A stretch of 64,000 bases of DNA from Bdellovibrio bacteriovorus (GTDB lineage Bacteria > Bdellovibrionota > Bdellovibrionia > Bdellovibrionales > Bdellovibrionaceae): assembly GCF_002208115.1 (NCBI RefSeq), contig NZ_CP020946.1, forward strand, positions 2,480,001-2,544,000, given 5' to 3'. How positions within the stretch are numbered: the first letter of the stretch is position 1; each line of letters opens with the position of its first letter. The position numbers and the translations under genes are program-made. Under the pieces are notes generated by a model, which was not told where the DNA came from, searched no databases, and was given only the letters and a program-made list of their open reading frames with translations. Shown here in pieces: positions 34,775-42,963 of this stretch.

Positions 34775-35518
34775 ATGACTCGTTTAGACAAAAAACCTAC
34801 ACTTAGAGTTGGATCTGAAAAGATGTTTATTCATCTTTTGCTAGACCCCACCCACGAAATGATCACGGGGTTAATCTCAAATCCCAATCGATTCAAAAGC
34901 TGGACGGACTACGTTGAGTTCATCCAGAGCATCCTCCCGCTAACGAGCATTCAAACGGCTAAAGTCACTAGACTTGATTTGAATATCGATTTCAACACGC
35001 CCTTCAATCAGCTAATCCAGCAAATCAATATAAAACAGAAGAGTACCGGCACCCGATACGAGGATAAAAAAGGAGAAAGAACAGGCATTTACATCGGAAA
35101 AGGCAGCGAGATTCTGGTCATCTACGACAAAAGCAAGAAAGACAAACTTTCCTCATCACATTCGAGAATTGAACTACGCCTAGCCCGAAAAAAGCTACCG
35201 ACTCAATCCTTATACGATCTTCCTCAATACCTAAAGAGCAAATCCTTCTTCTCGCATCTGGAAGGAGTTTACGTTGCACCGACGCCAACTCTTATCAGTG
35301 ACAGCCAGAAGAAAAAGATACAGGAGTTTCAATCCATCTTACAAAGAGATGGCTTCTTTGCAGCTCGCAAGGCTATGGATCAGAATCGGAACTTCGACCG
35401 CGACTTCGTCCAGGTTTTAAAGATATCCCCATGGCCTACCCACCCCTCTGAAATCTTTAAACGTGGAATACAAGCCTTTTTAGAGGGCAATAGCGATACG
35501 ACTAGCGACCTTCACTAG
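34775..35518 (+). CDS. Rep_trans-like replication initiation protein
   Basis: The 247-residue protein shows the order typical of Rep_trans (replication initiation factor) proteins of small plasmids and filamentous phages: VTRLDLNIDF near residue 67, RTGIYIGKGSEILVIYDKSKK near 105, then SRIELRLARKKLP. These would nick or bind the origin of a rolling-circle replicon. The start at 34775 is set by GAGG five bases upstream and by the loss of protein-like character before it, although the frame is open back to 34358. A circular form of the element may thus replicate on its own. Confidence 0.7.
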   Translation: MTRLDKKPTLRVGSEKMFIHLLLDPTHEMITGLISNPNRFKSWTDYVEFIQSILPLTSIQTAKVTRLDLNIDFNTPFNQLIQQINIKQKSTGTRYEDKKGERTGIYIGKGSEILVIYDKSKKDKLSSSHSRIELRLARKKLPTQSLYDLPQYLKSKSFFSHLEGVYVAPTPTLISDSQKKKIQEFQSILQRDGFFAARKAMDQNRNFDRDFVQVLKISPWPTHPSEIFKRGIQAFLEGNSDTTSDLH

Positions 35519-35720
35519 CCGACCCCATAAGTCAGCCAGTGTACTGCTAAAGCAGCATAAGGTTTCACTTAGAACTGGATACTCTCCCCGCACGGCTCTT
35601 TTGTGACGAAAGTCCGATAGTTTTTCTTCAGCCGGGGCGAAATTCACCTGCACTTGATCCTTTTTAGACAAAACTCCGCAAGTTTCCAACTTGTGGGGGC
35701 CATACAATTTTACCCAAACC

Positions 35721-35736
35721 CCTTCCTATAGGAAGG
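35721..35736. promoter_or_regulatory. Operator: 16-bp palindrome before the excisionase gene
   Basis: CCTTCCTATAGGAAGG is a perfect 16-bp palindrome, whose inner 14 bases equal the one in the XRE promoter region. It lies 25 bases before the ATG of the HTH gene, between a possible -10 (TACAAT at 35703) and the ribosome site AAGGAGG. A second small inverted repeat, CAAGTT-TCC-AACTTG, lies at 35679-35693. Confidence 0.75.
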
Positions 35737-35761
35737 TTTCATTTTACAAAGGAGGTTTTAA

Positions 35762-35974
35762 ATGGGTATAGAACAATCATCAACCTTAGGTAACATTGCA
35801 CACAATGCTGGACATTGGCTGACGGTCAGCCAGTTGGCGAAGAAGTTCAAAGTTCATCCTGAGACTATTCGACGATGGGCCAACAGCGGGCGGCTAAAAC
35901 ATATCCGTCATCCCATCAATAAATATCGCCTATTTCTAGATACGGACTTTAGCGAGGGTAAAGATCATGATTAA
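35762..35974 (+). CDS. HTH excisionase-like protein
   Basis: This 70-residue protein has a MerR-like helix-turn-helix: HWLTVSQLAKKFKVHPETIRRWANSGRLKHIRHPINKYRLF (residues 18-58). This is typical of excisionases and of the small DNA-binding proteins encoded before IS607-type and large serine recombinases. AAAGGAGG gives a strong ribosome site. Its stop overlaps the recombinase start by eight bases, so the two are translated as a coupled pair. Confidence 0.85.
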   Translation: MGIEQSSTLGNIAHNAGHWLTVSQLAKKFKVHPETIRRWANSGRLKHIRHPINKYRLFLDTDFSEGKDHD

Positions 35975-37457
35975 AAAAGCAGTCGCTTACGCAAGAGTTT
36001 CATCAAAAGAACAAGAGCGCGAAGGCTTTTCAATTCCAGCACAGAAAAAGCTTCTTCAAGACTACGCAAAAAAGAATGGCTTTGAAATTGTCCGATTTTT
36101 TGAAGAGGCGGAAACTGCCAAGCAAGCTGGCCGAAAGCAATTTCGAAGGATGTTGGATTTCCTAGAAGAGAATCTGGACATCAAGGACGTCCTAGTCGAA
36201 AAGGTTGACCGAATGTATCGCAACTTTCACGACTCGGTGTCCTTACAAACGAATGCCAATCATCTTCGCCTGCATTTCGTAAAACAGGGGAAGATTCACT
36301 CAAAAGACTCTAAGTCTCACGACAAGCTTCACCATGATATTGATCTGGCCGTGGCCAATTATCACGTCAACAACCTTTCAGAGGAAGTAAAAAAGGGTTC
36401 TGATCAGAAAGCTGCACAAGGGGGCTGGCCAGGGCCAGCCCCTCTTGGGTACAAGAATCGCCTTGAGGATCACACCATCATCATTCACCCCGAAGAAAGC
36501 GTTCTAATAAAGAAAGCCTACGACCTGGCCGCCACCGGACAATACTCACTACTAAGGCTTAAAAAAGAAATGCACCGTTTGGGCTTGCGCTCCAAAAGAG
36601 CAAAGGTTGAGCTATCGAAATCAGCAATGTCTCGAGTTCTGACCAATCCATTTTACTATGGCTACTTCCTACGCAAAGGAACCCTATACAAGGCCACTCA
36701 TCCCCCTATCATCTCAAAAGACCTTTTCGATAGAGTCCAAGAAATAATGGGCTATGTTAAGAAACCCCATCAGACAAAGCGCCTCCTTACCTACCGTGGC
36801 ACCGTCACCTGTGCCCATTGTGGATGTTCTATCACCGGGGAGGTAAAAAAGGGGCGCTATACATACTACCGATGCACCAATGGGAAGCTCATTTGCGACA
36901 ATGTTGTATATCTTCGCGAAGCCGAACTAGATGAGGGCTTCAAAAACGCACTTAGAAGAATCAAGATACCTCGTGAGATCATCGAATGGACCGAAAACGA
37001 GCTGAAACAGTCCTCGGCTGCGCAATTCAAAGAGAGCCAGGCACAACTGAGCCTACTAAAGAAACGTTTCAGGGAAATAGAAGGACGACTATCACTAGCC
37101 TATGACCACTATTTGGACGGCAAAATCACCTCAGATATGTGGGAACTCAAATCAAAACAATGGCAGGATGAGAAGGCGTCACTTCAGAATCAATTAACCA
37201 CTCTAGAACTCCAAGACCAAGGGGAGCAAAAAAACGTACTTCCCTTGATGGACTTGGCTTCCAAGGCATCAACGCTCTTTGATTCTATGACTTCTGATGA
37301 AAAACGGGAGATGTTAGGTTTGGTACTATCGAACCCACAAATAAAAAACGGAAGTCTTCAATATGACTTCCGTTTTCCTTTTTCCTACTTCGTGGGGATC
37401 GGCCATTTAGAAAAATGGCGGGGTGGACGGGACTCGAACCCGCGGCCTTCCGCGTGA
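35967..37457 (+). CDS. Large serine recombinase (integrase) of the element
   Basis: The protein (496 residues) has an N-terminal resolvase domain with the catalytic serine in YARVSSKEQ (S12), a Recombinase domain (GGWPGPAPLGYKN, SKSAMSRVLTNPFYYGYF, about 150-260) and a zinc ribbon (TCAHCGCSITGE ... YYRCTNGKLICD, about 280-312). A coiled coil follows (about 350-420). It should integrate and excise the element. Its last codons (GGRDSNPRPSA) are antisense to the T-arm and variable region of tRNA-Asp, and the stop lies opposite the anticodon arm. The sequence encoding the C-terminus is therefore rebuilt at each integration. Confidence 0.92.
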   Translation: MIKKAVAYARVSSKEQEREGFSIPAQKKLLQDYAKKNGFEIVRFFEEAETAKQAGRKQFRRMLDFLEENLDIKDVLVEKVDRMYRNFHDSVSLQTNANHLRLHFVKQGKIHSKDSKSHDKLHHDIDLAVANYHVNNLSEEVKKGSDQKAAQGGWPGPAPLGYKNRLEDHTIIIHPEESVLIKKAYDLAATGQYSLLRLKKEMHRLGLRSKRAKVELSKSAMSRVLTNPFYYGYFLRKGTLYKATHPPIISKDLFDRVQEIMGYVKKPHQTKRLLTYRGTVTCAHCGCSITGEVKKGRYTYYRCTNGKLICDNVVYLREAELDEGFKNALRRIKIPREIIEWTENELKQSSAAQFKESQAQLSLLKKRFREIEGRLSLAYDHYLDGKITSDMWELKSKQWQDEKASLQNQLTTLELQDQGEQKNVLPLMDLASKASTLFDSMTSDEKREMLGLVLSNPQIKNGSLQYDFRFPFSYFVGIGHLEKWRGGRDSNPRPSA

Positions 37458-37492
37458 CAGGCGGACGTTATAACCAACTTAACTACCACCCC
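37416..37492 (-). tRNA. tRNA-Asp (GTC)
   Basis: A full 77-base cloverleaf with encoded CCA is present. The acceptor stem is GGGGTGG with CCACCCC, the anticodon loop is CTGTCAC with anticodon GTC, and the T-arm is GCGGGTTCGAGTCCCGT. The discriminator is G. Downstream on its strand a small hairpin GCCATTT..AAATGGC acts as terminator. The 3' end is the attachment site of the integrated element, whose recombinase gene overlaps it antisense. Confidence 0.95.
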
Positions 37493-37660
37493 AGTGGCGT
37501 TTCGGAGAATCTTTTATAGCCAAGTCGGACACCCCTGACAACATTATTTTTAAAAAAACTTAATATCATGGCGTCCTATGCCCTCTTTTTGGGCAAATAA
37601 AGCCCTAGCCGGGCAGTTTTGAAGGGTATAAGGTCTTTGCACCATCAAGGAGACCCCAAA

Positions 37661-37936
37661 ATGAAGAAACTTTTGGCTGTAACTGCCCTGCTACTGTCCC
37701 AAGCCGCTGTGGCTGAATCCATCACCTATGACGTTGAAGGCATGCACTGTGCTTCCTGCGCCAAATCCATCAAGGCTCAGGTGTGCAAAATGGACGGCCT
37801 GGAAAAATGCGATGTTACTGTCGGCAAAGTGATTGTCTCACCTAAAGCCGGTTCAACGATTTCTCAAGATCAGATTCAAGCGGCGATTTCAAAAGCCGGT
37901 GAATACAAGATCATCAACTCTTCAAAGTCCAAGTAA
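37661..37936 (+). CDS. Exported heavy-metal-associated domain protein
   Basis: This 91-residue protein has a signal peptide (KKLLAVTALLLSQAAVAE) followed by one HMA domain with the metal site GMHCASC (C30, C33). It should bind copper or a similar ion in the periplasm, a place less usual than the cytoplasm for this type. Two more cysteines (QVCKMDGLEKC) may form a disulfide. AAGGAGA precedes the ATG at 37661. No metal ATPase is adjacent. Confidence 0.88.
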   Translation: MKKLLAVTALLLSQAAVAESITYDVEGMHCASCAKSIKAQVCKMDGLEKCDVTVGKVIVSPKAGSTISQDQIQAAISKAGEYKIINSSKSK

Positions 37937-38001
37937 GATTGTGGAATCATCGAATCCCCTTTTCAGGGGGTTCGATTAAAAAAAATTGACCATAGAGCGC
38001 G

Positions 38002-38030
38002 ATGACCTGGCCGCACTTCTTTGGCATAAT
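38002..38030 (+). promoter_or_regulatory. Promoter of a possibly leaderless response-regulator transcript
   Basis: ATGACC (38002-38007) and CATAAT (38025-38030) are spaced by 17 bases. The -10 ends six bases before the ATG at 38037, which has no ribosome site, so transcription would begin at or next to the start codon. Confidence 0.4.
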
Positions 38031-38036
38031 GATCCC

Positions 38037-38444
38037 ATGATTAACACAGTATCCGCAGCCCCCAAGGGTCGCCTGCTTATTATCGATGACGAATTTGAAC
38101 TTCTGGAAGTCCTGACGGCCATCCTTGAAGGCAGCACGTCTGAAATCCACCGCGCCAACAACGGCATCGAAGGCATTGATCTGCTGAAAACCCAACAATT
38201 CGACGCGGTTCTTTCTGATGAAAAGATGCCAAAGAAATCCGGCCTGGAAGTTCTGAAGTGGATGCGTGAAAACGGCCTGCAGATCCCTTTTATCATTCAC
38301 ACCGGCTATGGTCAGAAGGACATGGTGCTGGAAGCTCAAAGATTGGGCGTGTATGCCTTTATTGACAAGCCGTGGGATGAAAACTCCCTCATTTCCACCG
38401 TGGAACGTGCCCTAAAAACTGGGATGGAGCAAAAGAAGGCCTAA
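38037..38444 (+). CDS. Single-domain response regulator
   Basis: The 135-residue protein is a lone receiver domain: LLIIDDEFELLEVL (acidic pair), the phosphoacceptor in VLSDEKMPKKSG, the Thr switch in FIIHTGYG, and the Lys in AFIDKPW. No output domain is attached, so it should signal by binding other proteins (chemotaxis-like or phosphorelay). No kinase is adjacent; one lies at 48832. A TTG at 37986 extends the frame, but the ATG at 38037 fits the fold. Confidence 0.88.
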   Translation: MINTVSAAPKGRLLIIDDEFELLEVLTAILEGSTSEIHRANNGIEGIDLLKTQQFDAVLSDEKMPKKSGLEVLKWMRENGLQIPFIIHTGYGQKDMVLEAQRLGVYAFIDKPWDENSLISTVERALKTGMEQKKA

Positions 38445-38520
38445 AGGCCTTGTCTCCCCCACCCAAATCCCTCATCATAGAGAGCATCCGGGCCTGTGGC
38501 GCCCTAGAATAGGAACTCTC

Positions 38521-39048
38521 ATGAACAAGCTCTTTTGGATCGACATGGAGATGACCGGTCTTGATGTCGAGAAGGAAGTGATCATCGAAGTGGCGGCCAT
38601 CGTCACGGATCTGAACTTCAAGGAACTCGAAACATTTGAAACCGTGGTGAAGCAGCCCCAGAAATATCTGGACAGCATGGACGCCTGGAACACGGAACAT
38701 CACAGGAAATCCGGCCTGACCGCTAAGGTGCCTACCGGAATGGATCCGGATCAGGTGGAAGCCAAACTTGTGGACATGGTGAAGAAGCACTTCCCGGATC
38801 CAAAGGACAAGCCGGTACTTGCGGGGAATTCCATCATGCAAGACCGCCTTTTCATCAACAAGTACATGCCGGAATTTGCCGGTCGCCTGCACTACCGCAT
38901 GGTGGATGTGTCTTCCTGGAAGGTCATCATCAACAATAAGTTCAAATACGTGTACCAGAAGGCCAATAAGCACCGTGCCCTGGAAGACATCCGCGAAAGC
39001 ATCCAGGAACTGCGCCACTATACCGATAAAATGCACTTCACGAAATAA
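38521..39048 (+). CDS. orn: Oligoribonuclease
   Basis: This 175-residue DEDDh exonuclease degrades two-to-five-nucleotide RNAs and pGpG. D8 and E10 (WIDMEMTGLD), the later Asp in AGNSIMQDRLF and the H/D in NKHRALEDIRESI make up the active site. Length and sequence fit Orn throughout. It probably finishes c-di-GMP breakdown, an important signal in this group. A strong terminator follows the stop. Confidence 0.95.
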   Translation: MNKLFWIDMEMTGLDVEKEVIIEVAAIVTDLNFKELETFETVVKQPQKYLDSMDAWNTEHHRKSGLTAKVPTGMDPDQVEAKLVDMVKKHFPDPKDKPVLAGNSIMQDRLFINKYMPEFAGRLHYRMVDVSSWKVIINNKFKYVYQKANKHRALEDIRESIQELRHYTDKMHFTK

Positions 39049-39056
39049 CGCCCAAA

Positions 39057-39094
39057 CATGCGTCCACTGCGGATCTTAAGGCAGCGGACGCATG
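39057..39094 (+). terminator. Rho-independent terminator of orn
   Basis: CATGCGTCC-A-CTGC and GCAG-C-GGACGCATG form a long stem with one mismatch, followed by CTCATTTCTTTT. Confidence 0.85.
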
Positions 39095-39152
39095 CTCATT
39101 TCTTTTGACTCGAAAATCAAAGGCCCCTACTTTCTTGTGCAGGAGCTGAATG

Positions 39153-40028
39153 ATGCGCAAAAGTCTGCTGTTTTTGCTATGTCTGTTTCTTCCTGTGGCC
39201 GGCATTGCTGCCGAGATGGTTTACATTTACCATCCGCCGGAATCTGAAATGGATCGTCGTTACGCCTACCACTGGGATCTCTTAAAGGCGGCGTTGGAAA
39301 TCACCAAAGATAAATATGGGCCCTATGTTTTAAAGCCCAGCGTGCGCATGACGGAAGACCGTCAGATGCGCGAGCTTTTGTCGAACTCGCAAAAGCTGAC
39401 TGTCATGATCCGCGAAACATCCATCAAACGCGAGCGTCAGCTTGAGACCGTGCGCATCCCCATCGACAAAAGCCTGATTTCTTATCGCGTTTTGCTGATC
39501 AATAAAAAAGACAAGGCCACTTTTGCCAAGATCACCACACTGGATCAGCTAAAAAAAATCCCCATGCGCCAGGGCGAAGGATGGGGGGACAATGCCATTC
39601 TTGAAAGCGCCGGATTCCGCGTGCTGGAAGAAGTTTACTATGATCGTATCTTTGAAAATCTGGTATTCAGCGCTCACACCACGGCCTTTCCCCGCGGCGT
39701 AACTGAGGTGCTCGAAGAATATCATGCACGCAAAGAACGCCTGCCTCAGTTGATGATCGAAGAAAATCTTTTGTTGTATTATCCCCTGCCGACTTATTTC
39801 TGGTTTCCGCAGACAGCAGAGGGAAAAAAGCTCGCACTCCGAACCAAAGAGGGTTTGGAAAAGCTGATCCAAACCGGTGAATTTGACCGGATGTTCAACA
39901 AAGCCTATGGCAAAGTTATTGCCGATCTGAATCTTAAGAACAGAAAACTGTTCAGAATCGACAATCCCATGTTGCCAACAACGGTTCCCTTCGACGATAA
40001 GAAGCTGTGGTTTGATCCGACCAAATAA
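39153..40028 (+). CDS. Exported solute-binding-like protein, 291 aa
   Basis: The signal peptide (RKSLLFLLCLFLPVAGIAAE) precedes a type II periplasmic-binding fold: KAALEITKDKYGPYVL, VRIPIDKSLISYRVLLINKKDKATFAKITTLDQLKKIP, and LEKLIQTGEFDRMFNKAYG. It resembles the SBP_bac_3 proteins that detect amino acids or similar solutes, but no transporter gene is nearby. AGGAG lies seven bases before the ATG at 39153; the ATG three bases before is possible. It ends 27 bases before the next gene. Confidence 0.75.
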   Translation: MRKSLLFLLCLFLPVAGIAAEMVYIYHPPESEMDRRYAYHWDLLKAALEITKDKYGPYVLKPSVRMTEDRQMRELLSNSQKLTVMIRETSIKRERQLETVRIPIDKSLISYRVLLINKKDKATFAKITTLDQLKKIPMRQGEGWGDNAILESAGFRVLEEVYYDRIFENLVFSAHTTAFPRGVTEVLEEYHARKERLPQLMIEENLLLYYPLPTYFWFPQTAEGKKLALRTKEGLEKLIQTGEFDRMFNKAYGKVIADLNLKNRKLFRIDNPMLPTTVPFDDKKLWFDPTK

Positions 40029-40055
40029 ATTCGGATCAGACGGAAGGGCTGCCTT

Positions 40056-41189
40056 ATGCCGCAGAAGAAAACCGCTGAAAACGAATCGGCCTTTAAAAAC
40101 TGGATCAACGAAGCACTGGTGCGCCGTATGGCCGAACATGTGCAATATCACCACCCTGCTTTTGATAGCATGAGCTTTCAAAAGCTCAGCCGTGAGCTGT
40201 CCGCGCTGGAGATGAAACCTCGTGTTCAGTTGATCCGCGGACGCTTGCAGTCTCATCTTCCCGAAGACTACACCAAAGCCTTAAACATTTTACTTAAAGC
40301 CGTAACGAAGCCCAAACCCGGTGTTGAGCCGCTGGCAGGCTTTGATCTTTGGGCTTTCACTGAGTTTGTCCAAGCTTATGGCCTGGAACATTTTGATGAA
40401 TCCATGAAGGGTCTGCACACGCTGACCCAGAAATTCACCGCCGAATGGGCTGTGCGTCCCTTCCTGATCCACCGTCAGGAAGAAACCCTGAAACAGTTGA
40501 TGGCCTGGACACGGGATGAAAGCCATCACGTGCGCCGCTGGGTTTCGGAAGGCTCCCGCCCCCGCCTGCCGTGGGGCGAGCTGCTGCGCGAATTTATCAA
40601 AGACCCGGCTCCGACATTAAAACTATTGGAAGAGCTGAAATACGATGAAGAGCTTTACGTGCGCAAGTCCGTGGCCAATCATCTGAATGACATCACCAAA
40701 ACTCATCCCGAGGTGGTGATCAAAACTCTGAAGCGCTGGCAGAAAGAGTCTCCGAAAGAGCATAAAGCCAAAATCGACTGGATCACCCGTCATGCTCTGA
40801 GAACGCAAGTAAAGGCCGGAAACCCGGAGGCCTTAAAGCTTTTGGGTTATCACACCGAAGCCACCGTGAAGCTGCATGATCTGACGTTGAAGCCAAAGAC
40901 CGTGAAAACCGGCGGCCACCTTGAAATGTCGTTTGCTCTGACAAGTTCAAAAGATGCAACAGTTGTCGTGGACTATGCGATTCACTATAAAAAGGCCAAC
41001 GGCACAAATTCAGCCAAAGTGTTCAAGCTTGCCAATAAAGAGCTGAAAGCCAAAAAGCGGATGGAGTTCACGAAAAAGCATTCCTTCCGCCCGGTGACCA
41101 CGCGAGTCCTTTACCCGGGCTCGCATGTTGTCGAGATCTTTGTGAATGGAAAGAGCCTGGGGAAGGCCACTTTCCTTTTGAAGGATTAA
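40056..41189 (+). CDS. DNA-alkylation-repair-like HEAT-repeat protein
   Basis: This 377-residue protein looks like the AlkD/AlkC-type HEAT-repeat glycosylase family: FIHRQEETLKQLMAWTRDESHHVRRWVSEGSRPRLPWG and ELYVRKSVANHLNDITKTHPEVVIKTLKRW are typical (about 130-230). The last about 110 residues form an added beta-rich domain (TLKPKTVKTGGHLEMSFALT ... GSHVVEIFVNGKSLGKATF), found in some family members. It should remove bulky or positively charged alkyl bases. It ends four bases into the convergent thioredoxin-like gene. Confidence 0.82.
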   Translation: MPQKKTAENESAFKNWINEALVRRMAEHVQYHHPAFDSMSFQKLSRELSALEMKPRVQLIRGRLQSHLPEDYTKALNILLKAVTKPKPGVEPLAGFDLWAFTEFVQAYGLEHFDESMKGLHTLTQKFTAEWAVRPFLIHRQEETLKQLMAWTRDESHHVRRWVSEGSRPRLPWGELLREFIKDPAPTLKLLEELKYDEELYVRKSVANHLNDITKTHPEVVIKTLKRWQKESPKEHKAKIDWITRHALRTQVKAGNPEALKLLGYHTEATVKLHDLTLKPKTVKTGGHLEMSFALTSSKDATVVVDYAIHYKKANGTNSAKVFKLANKELKAKKRMEFTKKHSFRPVTTRVLYPGSHVVEIFVNGKSLGKATFLLKD

Positions 41190-42859
41190 AGGTCTTTCTT
41201 CAACTGCTCCAGGGATTTTAGAACTTCCTTGAAGCGCTCCTCTTTCACTTCCGGATGAGCCAAAGCGATCTCGATGGTCTTTTTGGCTTCGTCCTTTTGT
41301 TTTAGTTCTTTCTGGATCTCAGCCAAAGTTTGCAGGTTATGAAGACGAAGATCTTCACCCAACTCCACTGCCAGCTTGGCCTGCGGCAGGGCTTTTTCGT
41401 AAGCCTTGTTACGCACGTAGTAGTTTGCAAGCTTCATGTGCGGCACGTAGCTGTTGGGATCAGCCTTTTCAAGTTTCAGCAGCCAGGATTCCTCGATTTC
41501 GGGAAGTCCGGCCTGGCGGAAGTAATACAACGTCGCCATCACTTCGCCCGGTCTTTTTTCCGAAAGCTTCAAAGAACGCACTTCTTCCTGCAGTTCTTTT
41601 TGAATTTTTACGACTTCTTCTTTTTGCCCCAGAGCTTCGGCAGATGTTTTCCACATGGAAAGGGCTTCCGCCCGCTCTACCGGTGCCATCGGACTGACAT
41701 CCCAGGCCGCCACCCATTTGACGGTGTCGGCTTTGGATTTTGTCAGATTCTGCAGGAACTCACAGTTGGCCTTCAGACGTTCTTTCAAATCAGCCGGAAG
41801 TTCTTTCTTTTCATTCTGCAGAAACTCGGCCCATTCGTTGGTGGCTGTCACGCCGGTGAAACTTTGCGGCTTCAGATCGGCCCATTTTTTCAGGATGGCA
41901 AAATACTCGTCCGTCTTCTTGTCAGCACGGGCCTTCTTTGCAGCCATTGAAGTTTCGGCCGAGGCAAAACGATCCGACTGGGAATCAATCTGGCGATACC
42001 ACTTTACTGAACTTTCCATATCCAGAGCGTTGTAGGCATTCTCGGCCAGGGTTTCGATGGCCTTTTGATCTCCGGCCTGTGCCAGTTTTTCAAGATCCGC
42101 AGCGGACTGCAGGTTCTTTTTCGCGTCTTTGATACGTTGGGCGTAAATATCGGCGGGCGCAAAATCCAGGGCACGATAAAGCTCGGTGCCGTCGGGTTTT
42201 AAGATCAACACTGTGGGAATAGCTTTAATATTGTACTGCTTCCCGAACGATTTATTGACGGTCATGTCAGCATTCAAAGCAACAAGAACGAAATCTTTCG
42301 TGACGCTTTTAAAAGCCTTGGTACCAAACACTTCGGTTTCAAGACGAACACAGGCCGGACACCAAGGGGCGCCGTAATCAACCAGCAGATTTTTTTTGGA
42401 CTTTGCCGCCAAAACTTTGGCAGCTTCCAGATCATTTTCGATAAAGCCGTGGTGGTTCTTGTGAACTTTGCCCGTGGAAGCTTTCACTTCCGGCTTGGCA
42501 AGGTCGGCTTTTTTGACTTCGCTTGCTGACTTTAATTTTCCCGCGGAAAGCATGTAAGTGATTTTATGCTCTTCACAGACGGTTTTCTTGTCGTCGCAGA
42601 CATAGAAGCCAAGTTCGAATGGCTCATTTTCTTTTGCTGGCATGGCGAAGATCAATTGAGACTCTTCTTTAACAAGAGGCGCGATCTCCGCGCCCTTCAT
42701 AACAAAGGCAGCAGGAGCTTCTTTATTGAAATGAAAACCTTTTTGAATGGCGCCGACAATTTTTCCGTCTTTCACGGTGAATGTGGCTTTGCCGTCCGAA
42801 AGACGACCGAATGCGGATGCCGCGATGAACAGGGTTAAGATAAAACCAAGAACCTTCAT
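41186..42859 (-). CDS. Exported thioredoxin-domain protein with TPR-like tail
   Basis: The protein (557 residues) has a signal peptide (VLGFILTLFIAASAFG). An N-terminal beta domain (about 20-110) carries a cysteine pair C88/C95 and may be DsbD-alpha-like. A thioredoxin fold holds the active site WCPAC (167-170), and the long helical C-terminal part (about 260-557) looks like TPRs. It should act as a disulfide reductase or isomerase in the periplasm, with the tail as docking site. AGGAGG sets the start at 42859, and an in-frame extension upstream is not protein-like. Confidence 0.85.
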   Translation of the reverse strand: MKVLGFILTLFIAASAFGRLSDGKATFTVKDGKIVGAIQKGFHFNKEAPAAFVMKGAEIAPLVKEESQLIFAMPAKENEPFELGFYVCDDKKTVCEEHKITYMLSAGKLKSASEVKKADLAKPEVKASTGKVHKNHHGFIENDLEAAKVLAAKSKKNLLVDYGAPWCPACVRLETEVFGTKAFKSVTKDFVLVALNADMTVNKSFGKQYNIKAIPTVLILKPDGTELYRALDFAPADIYAQRIKDAKKNLQSAADLEKLAQAGDQKAIETLAENAYNALDMESSVKWYRQIDSQSDRFASAETSMAAKKARADKKTDEYFAILKKWADLKPQSFTGVTATNEWAEFLQNEKKELPADLKERLKANCEFLQNLTKSKADTVKWVAAWDVSPMAPVERAEALSMWKTSAEALGQKEEVVKIQKELQEEVRSLKLSEKRPGEVMATLYYFRQAGLPEIEESWLLKLEKADPNSYVPHMKLANYYVRNKAYEKALPQAKLAVELGEDLRLHNLQTLAEIQKELKQKDEAKKTIEIALAHPEVKEERFKEVLKSLEQLKKDL

Positions 42860-42912
42860 AAGTCCTCCTGAATATCTTAAAACCCTATCACGGCGAAGGC
42901 AGATAACAACGC

Positions 42913-42937
42913 CTACGCCGCTCATGCTGCGGCGTAG
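42913..42937 (-). terminator. Terminator-like hairpin after the chemoreceptor gene
   Basis: CTACGCCGC and GCGGCGTAG pair perfectly (9 bp) around seven bases. On the minus strand GCGTTGTTATCT follows, a weak T-run. Confidence 0.5.
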
Positions 42938-42963
42938 ATGTAAAAAGTCACCAGGCACCTTTT

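Larger units (their letters stand above)
30390..37422. mobile_element. Integrative element in tRNA-Asp (about 7.0 kb)
   Basis: The limits are the two copies of AAAAATGGCGGG (start to start 7,021 bases), the right one being the tRNA-Asp 3' end. The segment is more AT-rich than its flanks. It carries a HEPN-like gene, a leftward operon (XRE repressor, SecB-like chaperone, zinc ribbon, HExxH protein), a possible lipoprotein, an unknown 300-residue protein, a Rep_trans-like initiator, an HTH excisionase-like gene and a large serine recombinase next to the tRNA. No capsid, tail, conjugation or mobilisation gene was recognised. It may be a plasmid-like element or a phage satellite. The left limit is less certain than the right. 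Confidence 0.75.

Noticed and set aside
35519-35720. Minus-strand frame of 75 codons before the excisionase-like gene
   Set aside because: It spans the promoter region and operator side, has no ribosome site and no protein-like pattern.
37949-37976. ATCGAATCCCC/GGGGGTTCGAT hairpin as terminator of the HMA gene
   Set aside because: The stem is followed by an A-run, not a T-run, on the plus strand, and the other strand also lacks a T-run.
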